Source of the DNA: Desulfobacca acetoxidans DSM 11109
GTDB taxonomy: Bacteria; Desulfobacterota; Desulfobaccia; Desulfobaccales; Desulfobaccaceae
Assembly: GCF_000195295.1 (NCBI RefSeq)
Contig: NC_015388.1
Location: 2,418,001 to 2,482,000, forward strand
Length of the DNA stretch: 64,000 nucleotides
Direction of reading: 5' to 3'
Part shown: piece after piece, positions 40,598 to 49,195 of the stretch
How positions within the stretch are numbered: the first letter of the stretch is position 1
How the letters are laid out: each line of letters begins with the position of its first letter
The notes under the pieces: generated by a model
What the model saw: only the letters and a program-made list of their open reading frames with translations
Told to the model about the DNA's origin: nothing
The model's database searches: none
Made by a program: the position numbers and the translations under genes

Positions 40598-41791
40598 TCA
40601 TCGCAATTGCCAGACCCTCCGGGGAGACCGGGTGAGCCACTCCACGCCGGCAGCGGTGATCCGACCGGTATCCTCAAAACCTACCATGCCGATTTCTGGC
40701 AGGAAGAACTTCGGCTCGAAGGCAATTACCATATCGGCGGCCAGCGGAAAAGGAAATTTTGCAGTAATCAGGGGATATTCGTCCAGTTCCAGGCCGACGC
40801 CATGCCCTAGAAAGAATACTCGGTCACGGCCCACGCCCATAAAATAATCCTCTAAACCGGCGGCCTTGACCTCCCCCCGGAGGCGCTGGTAAATCTCTCC
40901 GGGAAGTGAGCCAACCTGGGCTTCGACCTCATACAGCTCAAATAACCTTTCTACCAACTCCAGGGCTTTACAGGCCGCCTCCGGCAGATCTCCCAAGACA
41001 TAGAGGCGCGTCTCATCGGCGATATAGCCATTGACGCAGGCGGCCAGGTCAACGCTGATGGGTTCGCCGACCGCCAGCCGCTTGGTACCAGCCCCTTGAG
41101 GAAAGCCATGGCTAAACCCGGTGCCGCCGCTGGGCGTCTCCACATACGCCGCCTGGATACCGGCTGCCCCGGAAAGCACGTGGCCAAAAAACATCTCAAG
41201 ATTCCAGGTCCGGGTACGCACCAGTCCCTGGTGTCCCGCCAGCCGCAGGTGGTATTCCAAAGCTGCCGACAGCTCCAGTTCGCTAAGACCTGGCCTGATC
41301 AGTCGGGCGGCTTCTTCCAATGTCTCATCCAGAATCGCCGCCGCCCGGCGGATCTGAGCTATTTCGTAAGCGCTTTTGATCATGCGCTGCTTGCGAATCA
41401 TCATCGTTAAATCGACGATAGACCGCTGGGGAAATAACTCCTCGTGCAATCGGCGATACAACAATGCCGGCATGACATCCAACTCCGCGCCGATAGCGCC
41501 GTTGTGACCCAGGCCAACCTGGCCTAAAATCCGAGGGACATCTCTGATATCCCGGTAGAAGGCCACCGGAAAAGGCAGGTCAAGTTCCTGGAGGCGCTGC
41601 TGCGGTCGGCGCACTAATAGGAGTGGGTCACCCGCTGGCCCCAGGGCCAAAAAGCCGTCGACAATCACGCTGCTGTAATAGTACAGATCGGCAGCCTGGC
41701 GAATAAGTGCTAATTCAATCTCGGCGTCGGCCAGCATTTCTTGCAAGTCTGCCTGACGCTGGAGTATTTCCGCAACCGGAACCGGTTCCAT
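40598..41791 (-). CDS. M24 family metallopeptidase (Xaa-Pro dipeptidase type)
   Basis: The 397-aa cytoplasmic enzyme has a creatinase-like N-terminal domain (1-165) and a pita-bread catalytic domain. The metal ligands are all visible: Asp in ISVDLAACVNGYIADETR (two Asp), His in FFLGHGVGLELDEYP, Glu in MVIAFEPKFF and Glu in VGFEDTGRI. It removes residues next to proline or acts on related dipeptides. It is last in a minus-strand run after lutC, separated by a small inverted-repeat element. A distinct substrate cannot be excluded. Confidence 0.88.
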   Translation of the reverse strand: MEPVPVAEILQRQADLQEMLADAEIELALIRQAADLYYYSSVIVDGFLALGPAGDPLLLVRRPQQRLQELDLPFPVAFYRDIRDVPRILGQVGLGHNGAIGAELDVMPALLYRRLHEELFPQRSIVDLTMMIRKQRMIKSAYEIAQIRRAAAILDETLEEAARLIRPGLSELELSAALEYHLRLAGHQGLVRTRTWNLEMFFGHVLSGAAGIQAAYVETPSGGTGFSHGFPQGAGTKRLAVGEPISVDLAACVNGYIADETRLYVLGDLPEAACKALELVERLFELYEVEAQVGSLPGEIYQRLRGEVKAAGLEDYFMGVGRDRVFFLGHGVGLELDEYPLITAKFPFPLAADMVIAFEPKFFLPEIGMVGFEDTGRITAAGVEWLTRSPRRVWQLR

Positions 41792-41804
41792 ACGACCCCC
41801 TTAT

Positions 41805-41921
41805 AAAGACAGGGAAGAGGGATTTTATAACAGTGATTAGTTAGCAGTAATAAATCCTGCTACCCTATCCTCATCTCCCTATCTTTTATTCCCTCATCCC
41901 TCATCCCTTTTCCCTGTCTTT
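41805..41921. mobile_element. short inverted-repeat element with AGGGAA arms (MITE-like)
   Basis: AAAGACAGGGAAGAGGGAT (41805-41823) and, inverted, AAAGACAGGGAAAAGGGAT (41921-41903) match in 18 of 19 bases and enclose 79 bp without a gene. The arms share the AGGGAARAGGGA core with the S23 element at 4696-5142. The left arm lies just upstream of the M24 peptidase gene and the right arm supplies the last codons and stop of lutC. Confidence 0.6.
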
Positions 41922-42476
41922 TATAGGCATTTTCTCCTCAATGCCACCCTCATAATAGACAATGACTATAAGTTCACCGGCCCCCTGGGCTCCCAGGACC
42001 AAAACTTTCTCAATATCTGCAGTGCGGCTGGGTCCGGTAAGCCAGCTTACCAGCCCCGAAGGTTCTTGACCGGTCAAAGCCAGGGCTTCGGACATGGTCA
42101 GACAGGCTTTGTCGGCCGGAACTATGACATAGTGACGGCGGGGACACAAGGACAGACGAAACGCCTCCGGAACCCTGCTGCCGACAAGCACCGTCCCGGT
42201 TTCAGGAATAGCTCCCAGACCGACGGTGACGACGGTATCGACCTGAAGCGGTGCTTTAGGATCAATGTCGAATCCTGACAAAAAGTGGACGTGAACCTGT
42301 TGCGCAGAGGTAAGCTGCTCATAAGCTGCCCGCAGCCAGGGGTGATCTTCCAGTGCGAGATTGTTGCCGGTGTTAGATAAGATAACCTGGGCCAGCTCCG
42401 CCACGCCGCACACGCGGGCCAACTCTGCCCGGTTCTCTTCAAGACGTTGGCGTAAAAGTTCTGCTAACACAGGCAT
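41901..42476 (-). CDS. lutC: LUD-domain lactate utilisation protein LutC
   Basis: The ATG at 42476 begins MPVLAELLRQRLEENRAELA, preceded by a G-rich ribosome site; upstream codons are in the spacer after lutB. The 191-aa protein has the LUD core: VHVHFLSGFDIDPKAPLQVDTVVTVGLGAIPETGTVLVGS, and HYVIVPADKACLTMSEAL, SRTADIEKVLVLGAQGAGELIVIVY near the end. LutC works with LutB and usually LutA in L-lactate oxidation; LutA is not here. Its last ten residues (KMPIKDREKG) are encoded by a repeat arm, so the original C-terminus has been replaced. Confidence 0.88.
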   Translation of the reverse strand: MPVLAELLRQRLEENRAELARVCGVAELAQVILSNTGNNLALEDHPWLRAAYEQLTSAQQVHVHFLSGFDIDPKAPLQVDTVVTVGLGAIPETGTVLVGSRVPEAFRLSLCPRRHYVIVPADKACLTMSEALALTGQEPSGLVSWLTGPSRTADIEKVLVLGAQGAGELIVIVYYEGGIEEKMPIKDREKG

Positions 42477-42495
42477 CCCCCCAGAAAGCAAGAAA

Positions 42496-43863
42496 TTAAG
42501 GAAAAGTTCGCCGTTTTGGAAATTGCGATTCGAAGAAAGACTCTTCGGCCGGCATCGGCAGACGCCGGTTTTCCCCCCACCAGCGACCGCCTGGACCATC
42601 GGGGAGTAGTCGTGCCAGGAACCTCCAGAGCGGCGTCAGGAAACGATACAGCCGGGGGTGTTCTAAAACCGAACTGCTTCCCCTCGTCATAACCTTCAGC
42701 GCTGGGTGCAAACGGCTCTCGGTCCGCCGGCGGCAGATCTGTTCGGCCAGGGGGATGCCGACCGGACAGATCTGGCTACAGGCCCCGCATTGGGTACATA
42801 AATCGGTCAGGTCGACGCCACTCCCCAGAAACGGCGCCAATAGAATGCCGATGGCGCCGGGATATACCTGGCCATAGAGGTGGCCGCCGCCTAACTGGAA
42901 TATCGGACAGACATTCAAACAGGCACCACAGCGCAGACAGAAGAGGGCTTCCCGGTAGAGCGGATCGGCCGCCAGCCTCCGACGGCCGTTATCTAACAGG
43001 ATGAGGTAAAAGGCCTGTCGACCTCCGGGCTGAGGCTTCATACCCCTGATGAAATTGACGTAGGCGGTGAGCCGTTGGCCGGTGGCGCTCACCGGCAGCA
43101 GCCGCAGCAGCACCTCCAAGTCGGCCAGCGTCGGAATGATCTTTTCCAACCCCATCAAAGCCACGTGTACCGGCGGAGCGGTAGCCGTCAGGCGCAGGTT
43201 GCCCTCATTCTCCAGCGTTATTAGGTGGCCGCTGGCCGCCGCGGCAAAATTGACCCCGGTGATCCCCATCTGGGCTTCCCAGTAGCGGGGCCGTAAAAAC
43301 TTTGCCCCCTGCCGGGAAAGAACTACCGGATCATTGTGGCGGGGCAGATCCAAATGCGTTGAGAAAAGGTCGGCAATATCGTCCCGGTTCAGATGCATGG
43401 CCGGGGCGGTCAGGTGGGAAGGAGTCTGACCGGCCAATTGAACGATAAACTCACCTAAATCCGTTTCGGTCACCCGACAGTTAGCCGCCTCTAACGCCGG
43501 ATTGAGGCTGATCTCCTCACTGGTCATGGATTTGGATTTAACGAGAAGCCGGACCTGATGTCTCCCAACCAGCTCCGTAATCAGGCGGCAGGCGGTGCGG
43601 CTGTCAGGTGCTTCCAAGACCTGACCGCCCCATCCTTCCACCTGGCGCCGGAGTTGATCGAGATAATCACTGAGATGAGTCACTACCTCGCTTTTAATAG
43701 CCTTGGCCTGTTTCCGCCAAGCCTCCCAGTGAGGGTAGGTCTCCACCAGCCGGGCTCGGGCCGCCAGGGCTCGTTGGACCGCCAGCCTGATAGCAGGCAC
43801 CTCCAGGGTTGTTATCTCTGGAGGATGATTGCGAAAAGTTTTTTGCACCTGTCTGGCAAACAC
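42496..43863 (-). CDS. lutB: LUD-domain iron-sulfur protein LutB
   Basis: The 455-aa protein starts with GTG directly after the preceding stop codon. An N-terminal LUD domain (VRLLVKSKSMTSEEISLNPAL, GVNFAAAASGHLITLENEGN) is followed by two 4Fe-4S motifs (CLRCGACLNVCPIFQLGG near 305 and CTQCGACSQICPVGIPL near 355) and a C-terminal helical tail. It is an electron-transfer subunit of L-lactate oxidation; in sulfate reducers it may feed electrons to the membrane. It is followed 19 bp later by lutC. Confidence 0.9.
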   Translation of the reverse strand: MFARQVQKTFRNHPPEITTLEVPAIRLAVQRALAARARLVETYPHWEAWRKQAKAIKSEVVTHLSDYLDQLRRQVEGWGGQVLEAPDSRTACRLITELVGRHQVRLLVKSKSMTSEEISLNPALEAANCRVTETDLGEFIVQLAGQTPSHLTAPAMHLNRDDIADLFSTHLDLPRHNDPVVLSRQGAKFLRPRYWEAQMGITGVNFAAAASGHLITLENEGNLRLTATAPPVHVALMGLEKIIPTLADLEVLLRLLPVSATGQRLTAYVNFIRGMKPQPGGRQAFYLILLDNGRRRLAADPLYREALFCLRCGACLNVCPIFQLGGGHLYGQVYPGAIGILLAPFLGSGVDLTDLCTQCGACSQICPVGIPLAEQICRRRTESRLHPALKVMTRGSSSVLEHPRLYRFLTPLWRFLARLLPDGPGGRWWGENRRLPMPAEESFFESQFPKRRTFP

Positions 43864-44586
43864 CTAGGCATCTGAGCGCGTGGGCGCCTCGCTCCAGGCG
43901 GAATGATACAGCTTTTCGGGGTCCTTGAGAGCCATCTGGAGGAAGGCATCAATCTGTTCCTTGATCCAGGCGTGGTCTCCCAATTGTTGAATCACCGGCG
44001 CCAGGACCTCTTTTAACTCCGGAGGCAGCGATTCGCTCTCTTTTAACCTGGCGTTGAGAAAATTAATCAAGGTCTGGGTAGCGACCACTTCGGTGGCAAT
44101 GCCGCGCTCCATTAAGACGTGTTTAATATCTGTGGGTATTTGGCGGGAGATGACGCCCTGCAGGAAGTTGCCTGGCGAATAGCCGCTTGCCAAGGCCTCA
44201 AAGATATAGCGGAAATAAATGAATTTCTTGCCCAGACGCCAGACCTCATCCAACAACGGCCTGCTGGTCAGATCCTGACTGTAAGCCGCCAGGGCCTGGC
44301 GATACTTCTCCTCCCGGCGATCCAGTAAAAGGGTGTAGACCATGATCAGATTGAGGCAGAACATGCCCACAATGCTGGTCCGCCGCAAGGCTTCGGGAAT
44401 CTCGCTGGCATAATTGTAGACAAAGTAGAAAAATAAGACGAGCATGATAATGATGCGCAGCCAACTCAACCCCGATTTCAGCAGATGCATCTGGCGGCGC
44501 TGCAGAATATAGAGGCCGAGCAGAACGATAAAAATAAGCGGCTGAGTGAGACCGGTGAGCAGATAATTCCATAAAAAATCAGCCAT
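43864..44586 (-). CDS. membrane protein of unknown function
   Basis: The ATG at 44586 (MADFLWNYLLTGLTQPLIFI) has an AAGGAGAAG ribosome site. The 240-aa protein has three membrane helices in the first 90 residues (LIFIVLLGLYILQ, LRIIIMLVLFFYFVYNYA, TSIVGMFCLNLIMVYTLLL). The soluble helical C-terminal part is about 150 aa and contains SRQIPTDIKHVLMERGIATEVVATQ. I do not recognise a family. It lies between ppiD and lutB, with 11 bp and 0 bp gaps, so it is in the same operon and may tether the Lut proteins or act in envelope folding. Confidence 0.6.
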   Translation of the reverse strand: MADFLWNYLLTGLTQPLIFIVLLGLYILQRRQMHLLKSGLSWLRIIIMLVLFFYFVYNYASEIPEALRRTSIVGMFCLNLIMVYTLLLDRREEKYRQALAAYSQDLTSRPLLDEVWRLGKKFIYFRYIFEALASGYSPGNFLQGVISRQIPTDIKHVLMERGIATEVVATQTLINFLNARLKESESLPPELKEVLAPVIQQLGDHAWIKEQIDAFLQMALKDPEKLYHSAWSEAPTRSDA

Positions 44587-44597
44587 GTCGCTTCTCC

Positions 44598-46487
44598 TTA
44601 GGAAGGTATCTCGTAGACTTTGATTTTTGCCCGCTGCCGCTCTGACGCCAGCCACTGGGAAAATACCATCTGACGCTTCAAGTCCATGAGGCCTTTAGAT
44701 AACTCCTCCCGAGCCAGGGCAAATTGTTCTCGGGAGGGCTGGCGCCGTTCCTTGAAGACCAGAAGATAGTTCTCTCCCCCCCAGCTTACGAGATCAACGT
44801 GGTGGGGCGGCGTCGCTGCTAAAGAAAATGCTGCCGTCGCCAATTCTCTTACCTGGCCCTGGCCTGGCATACCCTGTGAACGGGTAAAAAAACCGCTGTC
44901 TTTGAGGGGAACTCCCTTCTGGGCTGCTACCTTCGCCAGACTCTCGCCTTTTTGGAGACGGCTTAAGATCGACTCGGCCTCTTCGGCCGCCGCCAGGCGG
45001 GCTTTTTCCAGACGGACGGCCTCAGCCACCCGGTCTTTAATCTGGGCCAGTGGTGGGAGCAGGCTGTCCTGATGGTCCATAACCTGCAACAACGCCACAC
45101 CGTCGGCCAAATTTAACGGTTTGCTGATCTCCTGAGGTTTCAATCCTATGGCCATCTGGGAAAAGGCCGGCTGCTGGCCCAAACCGGGAATGGCGTCTTT
45201 CGAGGTCAACCAGCCGGTCTCCTGCACCTTAATATGCCTAGCCGCAGCCGCCTCGGCAAAGGAGGCATTGAGCATCTCGGCCCGCAGTCCTTCCGCCTGC
45301 CGGTGGGCGAGCTTTTTTGCTTCCTCCGCCCGCCAGGATTTTTCCACCTGAGCCTGCACCTCAGCCAAGGGTGGGGTTTTACGTTCCAGAATGTCGTTTA
45401 CTTTTATCAGGTAATAACCTCTGGGAGTCTTAGCCATGCCGATGCCGCCCTTCTTGAGATGAAAGGCGACGGCTTCCCATTCCGGGATATTCTGGCCGCG
45501 TTTGACCAAACCCAGTTCCCCTGCCTGTATCCGCCCCTCGGCTTCCGGGGAATATTTTTTCTGCAACTGTTCGAAACTCTCTCCCGCCCTGGCCCGTTGG
45601 AGCAGTTTTTCGGCCAATAGCCGGAAACGCTGCTGCTCCGCAGTGCCGGCTTTCGAAGGAGGTTCAAGAAATAATTGGCTGACGCGAATTGTCTGAGGCC
45701 GGGAATAGTCCTCCAAATGGTCGTAATAATACGTTTCAATCTTTTCCCGGTCAGCCTTGATCTGTCCATCGAAATCGTTAAATTTAAAAAAGATATAACG
45801 CACCTTAACTTTTTCAGGCTCCCGAAACGTCTCCGGGTGTGATTCGTAATACTGCTGCATTTCGGCGGCGCCAGCCTGTTGCTCCTTTAAAAACTGAGAG
45901 GGACCAAGCACGACGTACTCTACCCGCACCGTCTCCTGCTGCAGCCGATAGGCCTCCTGGAGATCGGCCTCGGATATCTTGGCGAACGAGGTGATGAAGT
46001 GCACCATTTTTTGTACCAGCAGTTGTTGCCGCTCCTGTTCTTCATACTCTGAAGCCGGTAAACGTCTCCGGGCCAGCAATTGGTGATACCGCTTCTCATT
46101 AAAGCCCCGCTCGTCGGCAAAGGCGGGGTTTCGCCGAATGTAGTCCCGCAGTTCGGCATCGGTGACGTTGAGCCCCAGGCGGTTGCTGGCCTGTTTGATC
46201 AGAAGTTCATCGATCATCTGACCCAAGGCCTGTTCCCGCAGGCGCAGGGTCTTGGCAACCTCCTCGTTAGACTCGCCCCCCATCTGTTCCTGATAGTTTC
46301 GCACGAGGTTCTGGTAGGCTTTATAGTATTCGGGGAGATAAATCTTGGCGCCATCGACCTCGGCCACTTCCTGAAATTGGGCAGAACGGAAGCTGCCAAT
46401 GCCCCACAGGACAAAAACGACGACGATAGCTCCAATGATGCCAGTGACAAACCAGGAACTGGCGTGTTTTCGCATGAAATCAAGCAC
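44598..46487 (-). CDS. ppiD: periplasmic peptidyl-prolyl isomerase/chaperone PpiD
   Basis: Starts at GTG with the PpiD-typical MLDFMRKHASSWFVTGIIGA and a single N-terminal membrane helix (IIGAIVVVFVLWGIG). The 629-aa periplasmic part has a SurA-like N-terminal chaperone domain (about 40-230), a parvulin domain (about 260-360: RVSQLFLEPP...ELGLVKRGQNIPEWEAVAF...GYYLIKV) and a second diverged parvulin-like region near the end. It assists folding of exported proteins at the Sec translocon. It is 3 bp downstream of cpoB. Confidence 0.9.
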   Translation of the reverse strand: MLDFMRKHASSWFVTGIIGAIVVVFVLWGIGSFRSAQFQEVAEVDGAKIYLPEYYKAYQNLVRNYQEQMGGESNEEVAKTLRLREQALGQMIDELLIKQASNRLGLNVTDAELRDYIRRNPAFADERGFNEKRYHQLLARRRLPASEYEEQERQQLLVQKMVHFITSFAKISEADLQEAYRLQQETVRVEYVVLGPSQFLKEQQAGAAEMQQYYESHPETFREPEKVKVRYIFFKFNDFDGQIKADREKIETYYYDHLEDYSRPQTIRVSQLFLEPPSKAGTAEQQRFRLLAEKLLQRARAGESFEQLQKKYSPEAEGRIQAGELGLVKRGQNIPEWEAVAFHLKKGGIGMAKTPRGYYLIKVNDILERKTPPLAEVQAQVEKSWRAEEAKKLAHRQAEGLRAEMLNASFAEAAAARHIKVQETGWLTSKDAIPGLGQQPAFSQMAIGLKPQEISKPLNLADGVALLQVMDHQDSLLPPLAQIKDRVAEAVRLEKARLAAAEEAESILSRLQKGESLAKVAAQKGVPLKDSGFFTRSQGMPGQGQVRELATAAFSLAATPPHHVDLVSWGGENYLLVFKERRQPSREQFALAREELSKGLMDLKRQMVFSQWLASERQRAKIKVYEIPS

Positions 46488-46490
46488 GGA

Positions 46491-47447
46491 TTATTTTCCT
46501 TTTTTCTTATCGGATACTGCTGCCCCGCTGCCCCGCAGCTTGCGGGCCTGGACCGCCTCAGGACTCTGCGGATAGTCGGCGATGAGCTTTTCCAAGATGA
46601 GGTTATGAACTTTAGATTTTCCCTGGGCTTTAAAGGCATAAGCCTGCTTTAGGAGCGATGCCGGCGCCAGCGTGCTCTTGGGATAGCCTTCCAACAGCTT
46701 GTTGAATTCAACGATGGCCTCATCGTGATGCTTTTCCTGATAGAGACTATCGGCTAAGTAGTAGCGAGCCTCAATCGCTTTTTCGCCTTTCGGATGCTCC
46801 TCTAGATAGCGTTGGAATTTTTCTCGAGCCGGCCCATAGGATTTCTGTTTATACAAAGTTAACCCCTCAGCAAAAGGATCGCTCCCCACCTTTGCCGGGG
46901 CCGCCGGTGGTGCCTTCTTGGCGGTTGGCGCTGCTTCCCCCGCCTCCCGGTTGCCTGACATAGCCACCGGGACGGCGGCTACGGCTTGAGGAGGACGTTG
47001 GCCCTCTACTTGCGCCAGCCGCTCTTGGGTTGCCGCCAGTTCCCTCTCCAAACCTGATAATTTCTCCTGCATCTGCGCCTGTTGCGGGTTGCCGGATTTG
47101 ATCAGTTGGCTCAATTGATGTTCCTGTTCCGCCAACTTTCCCTCCAGCACCTGTACCCTGGTCCGGATAACCTCGAACTGACTGGCGAGTTCCGCCAATC
47201 TGGCATCAATCGGATTTGAACTGCCCGGATTAGACGTCGGACGGATGATCGGCTGCGCCTTGGGCTCCGGATCTGGCAGCGGTTGGGGCGGAGGCTCATA
47301 ACTTGACTCCGCCATACTTTCCTGAAGCGGCGCCTTCTTTAAAAAAGGAACGTCCGCACAACCGGTGCATACCATCCCGCTTACCAAGAGCAGACCCAGG
47401 AGTCGCCAGCAGGCTTCAAAGGAATATATCTGCAACATTCTTCCCAT
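46491..47447 (-). CDS. cpoB: Tol-Pal system protein CpoB/YbgF
   Basis: A 318-aa lipoprotein-like product: signal peptide with lipobox VCTGC near residue 29, a Pro-rich linker, a coiled coil (about 80-150: LAELASQFEVIRTRVQVLEG) and a C-terminal TPR domain (AEGLTLYKQKSYGPAREKFQRYLEEHPKGEKAIEARYYL; AIVEFNKLLEGYPKSTLAPASLL; LIADYPQSPEAVQARKL). This is the YbgF architecture. It usually lies next to pal and links outer-membrane constriction to peptidoglycan synthesis. The lipid anchor is a variant, since E. coli CpoB is periplasmic. It lies 82 bp after pal. Confidence 0.87.
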   Translation of the reverse strand: MGRMLQIYSFEACWRLLGLLLVSGMVCTGCADVPFLKKAPLQESMAESSYEPPPQPLPDPEPKAQPIIRPTSNPGSSNPIDARLAELASQFEVIRTRVQVLEGKLAEQEHQLSQLIKSGNPQQAQMQEKLSGLERELAATQERLAQVEGQRPPQAVAAVPVAMSGNREAGEAAPTAKKAPPAAPAKVGSDPFAEGLTLYKQKSYGPAREKFQRYLEEHPKGEKAIEARYYLADSLYQEKHHDEAIVEFNKLLEGYPKSTLAPASLLKQAYAFKAQGKSKVHNLILEKLIADYPQSPEAVQARKLRGSGAAVSDKKKGK

Positions 47448-47529
47448 CTTTGATCAGGAACACTCACATCTTGAGATCACCACGAGGCCAACGTTGCCGA
47501 CCTAACAAAAAATGCCCTTATTCGACCGC

Positions 47530-48105
47530 TCATGGTTCATTAAGACCCCCGATAACCAGGTGACCCCGCCGGTTTCTGGCATGAGCCTCTTCAGTGTCTC
47601 CATGAGCGACCGGCTGCTCTTTGCCATAGCTAATGGTAGACAGACGATTGCCGGCAATTCCCAAATCCTGGAGATATGACTTGGCACTGTCGGCCCGCTT
47701 CTGGCCTAAACCGAGATTATAATCACTACTACCTCGAATGTCGCAATGACCCTCTATGGTTATCTGTATTTCCGGATGTTTCTGGAGAAAAGATGCCTTC
47801 TTCTGCAATAGGCTGCGTGACTCTGAAGTCAGGGTGAATTGGTCATACTCGAAAAAAACGTCTTCACTCTCGAAGGCGATACCCTCTGGACCATAGGCCT
47901 GAGCCCGAGCGCTCACTCCTTTCCGGCTACGCCCCAGGCGCTCTCCCCCTGCACCCAAGGATTCCTCTTGTATCTGCCCCGGTTCTGTTGTGGTCTCATC
48001 CGGCCCGGCCGTGGTTACGACTTTCTTCTTGGCGCACCCGGTCAACATCAGAGCCGGTATGAGACAGAGCAAAAGAACCCAGGCGATCCTACCACTTCTC
48101 ATCAT
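47530..48105 (-). CDS. pal: peptidoglycan-associated lipoprotein Pal
   Basis: The ATG pair at 48105/48102 has a GGGAGGAAAGG ribosome site. The product (about 190 aa) has a lipobox (LMLTGC), a flexible linker, and an OmpA-type peptidoglycan-binding domain (VFFEYDQFTLTSESRSLLQKK, ITIEGHCDIRGSSDYNLGLG, QKRADSAKSYL, SYGKEQPV, ARNRRGHLVI). It anchors the outer membrane to peptidoglycan. First gene of the minus-strand run pal-cpoB-ppiD-orf-lutB-lutC; TolA/TolB are not in the window. Confidence 0.9.
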   Translation of the reverse strand: MMRSGRIAWVLLLCLIPALMLTGCAKKKVVTTAGPDETTTEPGQIQEESLGAGGERLGRSRKGVSARAQAYGPEGIAFESEDVFFEYDQFTLTSESRSLLQKKASFLQKHPEIQITIEGHCDIRGSSDYNLGLGQKRADSAKSYLQDLGIAGNRLSTISYGKEQPVAHGDTEEAHARNRRGHLVIGGLNEP

Positions 48106-48260
48106 CCTTTCCTCCCGCAAGGTTCAAGGTTCAAAATTCGATGGACGTACACGGCCTGAAACGTATCTAAAGAACCAACATGATAATTTTTCACAATTTC
48201 CGGCAATCTGGAATCGCCGCTTAAACGGCAGTCGATAAAAGCTTCGATCAGCTTCTTTCT

Positions 48261-48290
48261 GAACTTCTCCGGTAGAACCGGAGTGAGTTC
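48261..48290. repeat. hairpin upstream of pal
   Basis: CTCCGGT-AGA-ACCGGAG is a perfect 7-bp stem extended by outer arms GAACT/AGTTC. No T run follows directly, so its role is unclear. Confidence 0.6.
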
Positions 48291-48518
48291 AAGTGCTTGT
48301 TTTTGCTAAAAGCTTATACGAATAGTCGAACACTGGTATATTATCTTATTTGACCGGCCCCAGTAAATCAAGTCTGAAAAGGAAATACCTGGAAACCTTG
48401 GCTAAGGTTCACGAGGAATCATTATCCATCAGCTCGTTAGGGTGTGAAACCTGAATAACTCGTTTTTCATAAAAATTATCATGTCCTGAGGAACACAACG
48501 AAGCATGAAAGAATAATT

Positions 48519-48545
48519 GGTGGCATAGGCCTCCCTGGCCTGTGC
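48519..48545. repeat. REP-like hairpin
   Basis: GGTGGCATAGGCCTCCCTGG followed by CCTGTGC: GGCATAGGC and GCCTGTGC form the stem. It belongs to the same family as 10506 and 60080. Confidence 0.65.
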
Positions 48546-48724
48546 ATCAGCGTGCCGGCTGCAAAGCCTGCACCACCTTCTTTCATATAAGTTCCCATGT
48601 TCTGCCGAACACAACGAAGCATAAAAACAGAATCGTGGCGGCTGCTCACAATAATTTTTTTGCTGCTCACGGCTCACGGCTCACTGTTTTTATACAAGCT
48701 TCTGGGTCGAAAAAGGAATTTCGC

Positions 48725-48753
48725 TTGACAACCAGAATTCTTCTGGTTATAAA
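48725..48753 (+). promoter_or_regulatory. tRNA promoter with palindromic spacer
   Basis: TTGACA (48725-48730) and TATAAA (48748-48753) are 17 bp apart, 11 bp before the mature tRNA-Gly start. The spacer is a perfect palindrome, AACCAGAA-TTC-TTCTGGTT (48730-48748). Confidence 0.8.
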
Positions 48754-48763
48754 AATCCAGCGA

Positions 48764-48838
<75 letters not shown>

Positions 48839-48855
48839 TTTTTTTCCTCCTTAAT

Positions 48856-48930
48856 GGCGGCATAGCCAAGTGGTAAGGCAGCGGTCTGCAAAACCGTTAT
48901 ACTCCGGTTCGAATCCGGATGCCGCCTCCA
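48856..48930 (+). tRNA. tRNA-Cys (GCA)
   Basis: Acceptor GGCGGCA/TGCCGCC, anticodon GCA in GTCTGCAAAAC, T-loop GGTTCGAATCC, discriminator T and encoded CCA. It is 17 bp after tRNA-Gly and probably shares its promoter. Confidence 0.96.
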
Positions 48931-49141
48931 GCCACCCTCTGAATGTTGTTTATTAAATAGTCTCACACTCCCTTACGATTATAGCCTCCGAACCATCCCC
49001 GTAGGAGAATTTGTTTTTCTCATATTTAATTGAGAAATTAAAGGAGTAAAGGAAACCTTCTGAGCAAGCCATGTTGGGTACGTCCCTTCTCTCCAGACTG
49101 TGACCCAGGATAACGGTTCGGTGAACATGGCCATAATCATG

Positions 49142-49171
49142 AAAAAAGCAGGATTATCTCTAACCCTGCTT
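49142..49171 (-). terminator. terminator of the second VPLPGA protein
   Basis: On the minus strand AAGCAGG and CCTGCTT form a 7-bp stem followed by six T residues, about 25 bp after the stop codon. Confidence 0.8.
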
Positions 49172-49195
49172 CAAAAATTATCTCGATCGCGCAAG

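Larger units (their letters stand above)
48106..48763. other. intergenic region between pal and the tRNA genes
   Basis: Contains a strong hairpin at 48261-48290 and an imperfect direct repeat with core GAACACAACGAAGCAT (48491-48506 and 48612-48627) flanking a REP-like element (48519-48545). It ends with the tRNA promoter. No gene is supported. Confidence 0.55.

Noticed and set aside
48429-48677. Small genes in the pal-tRNA gap
   Set aside because: The frames run through the imperfect direct repeat and the REP-like hairpin, lack ribosome sites and resemble no family.
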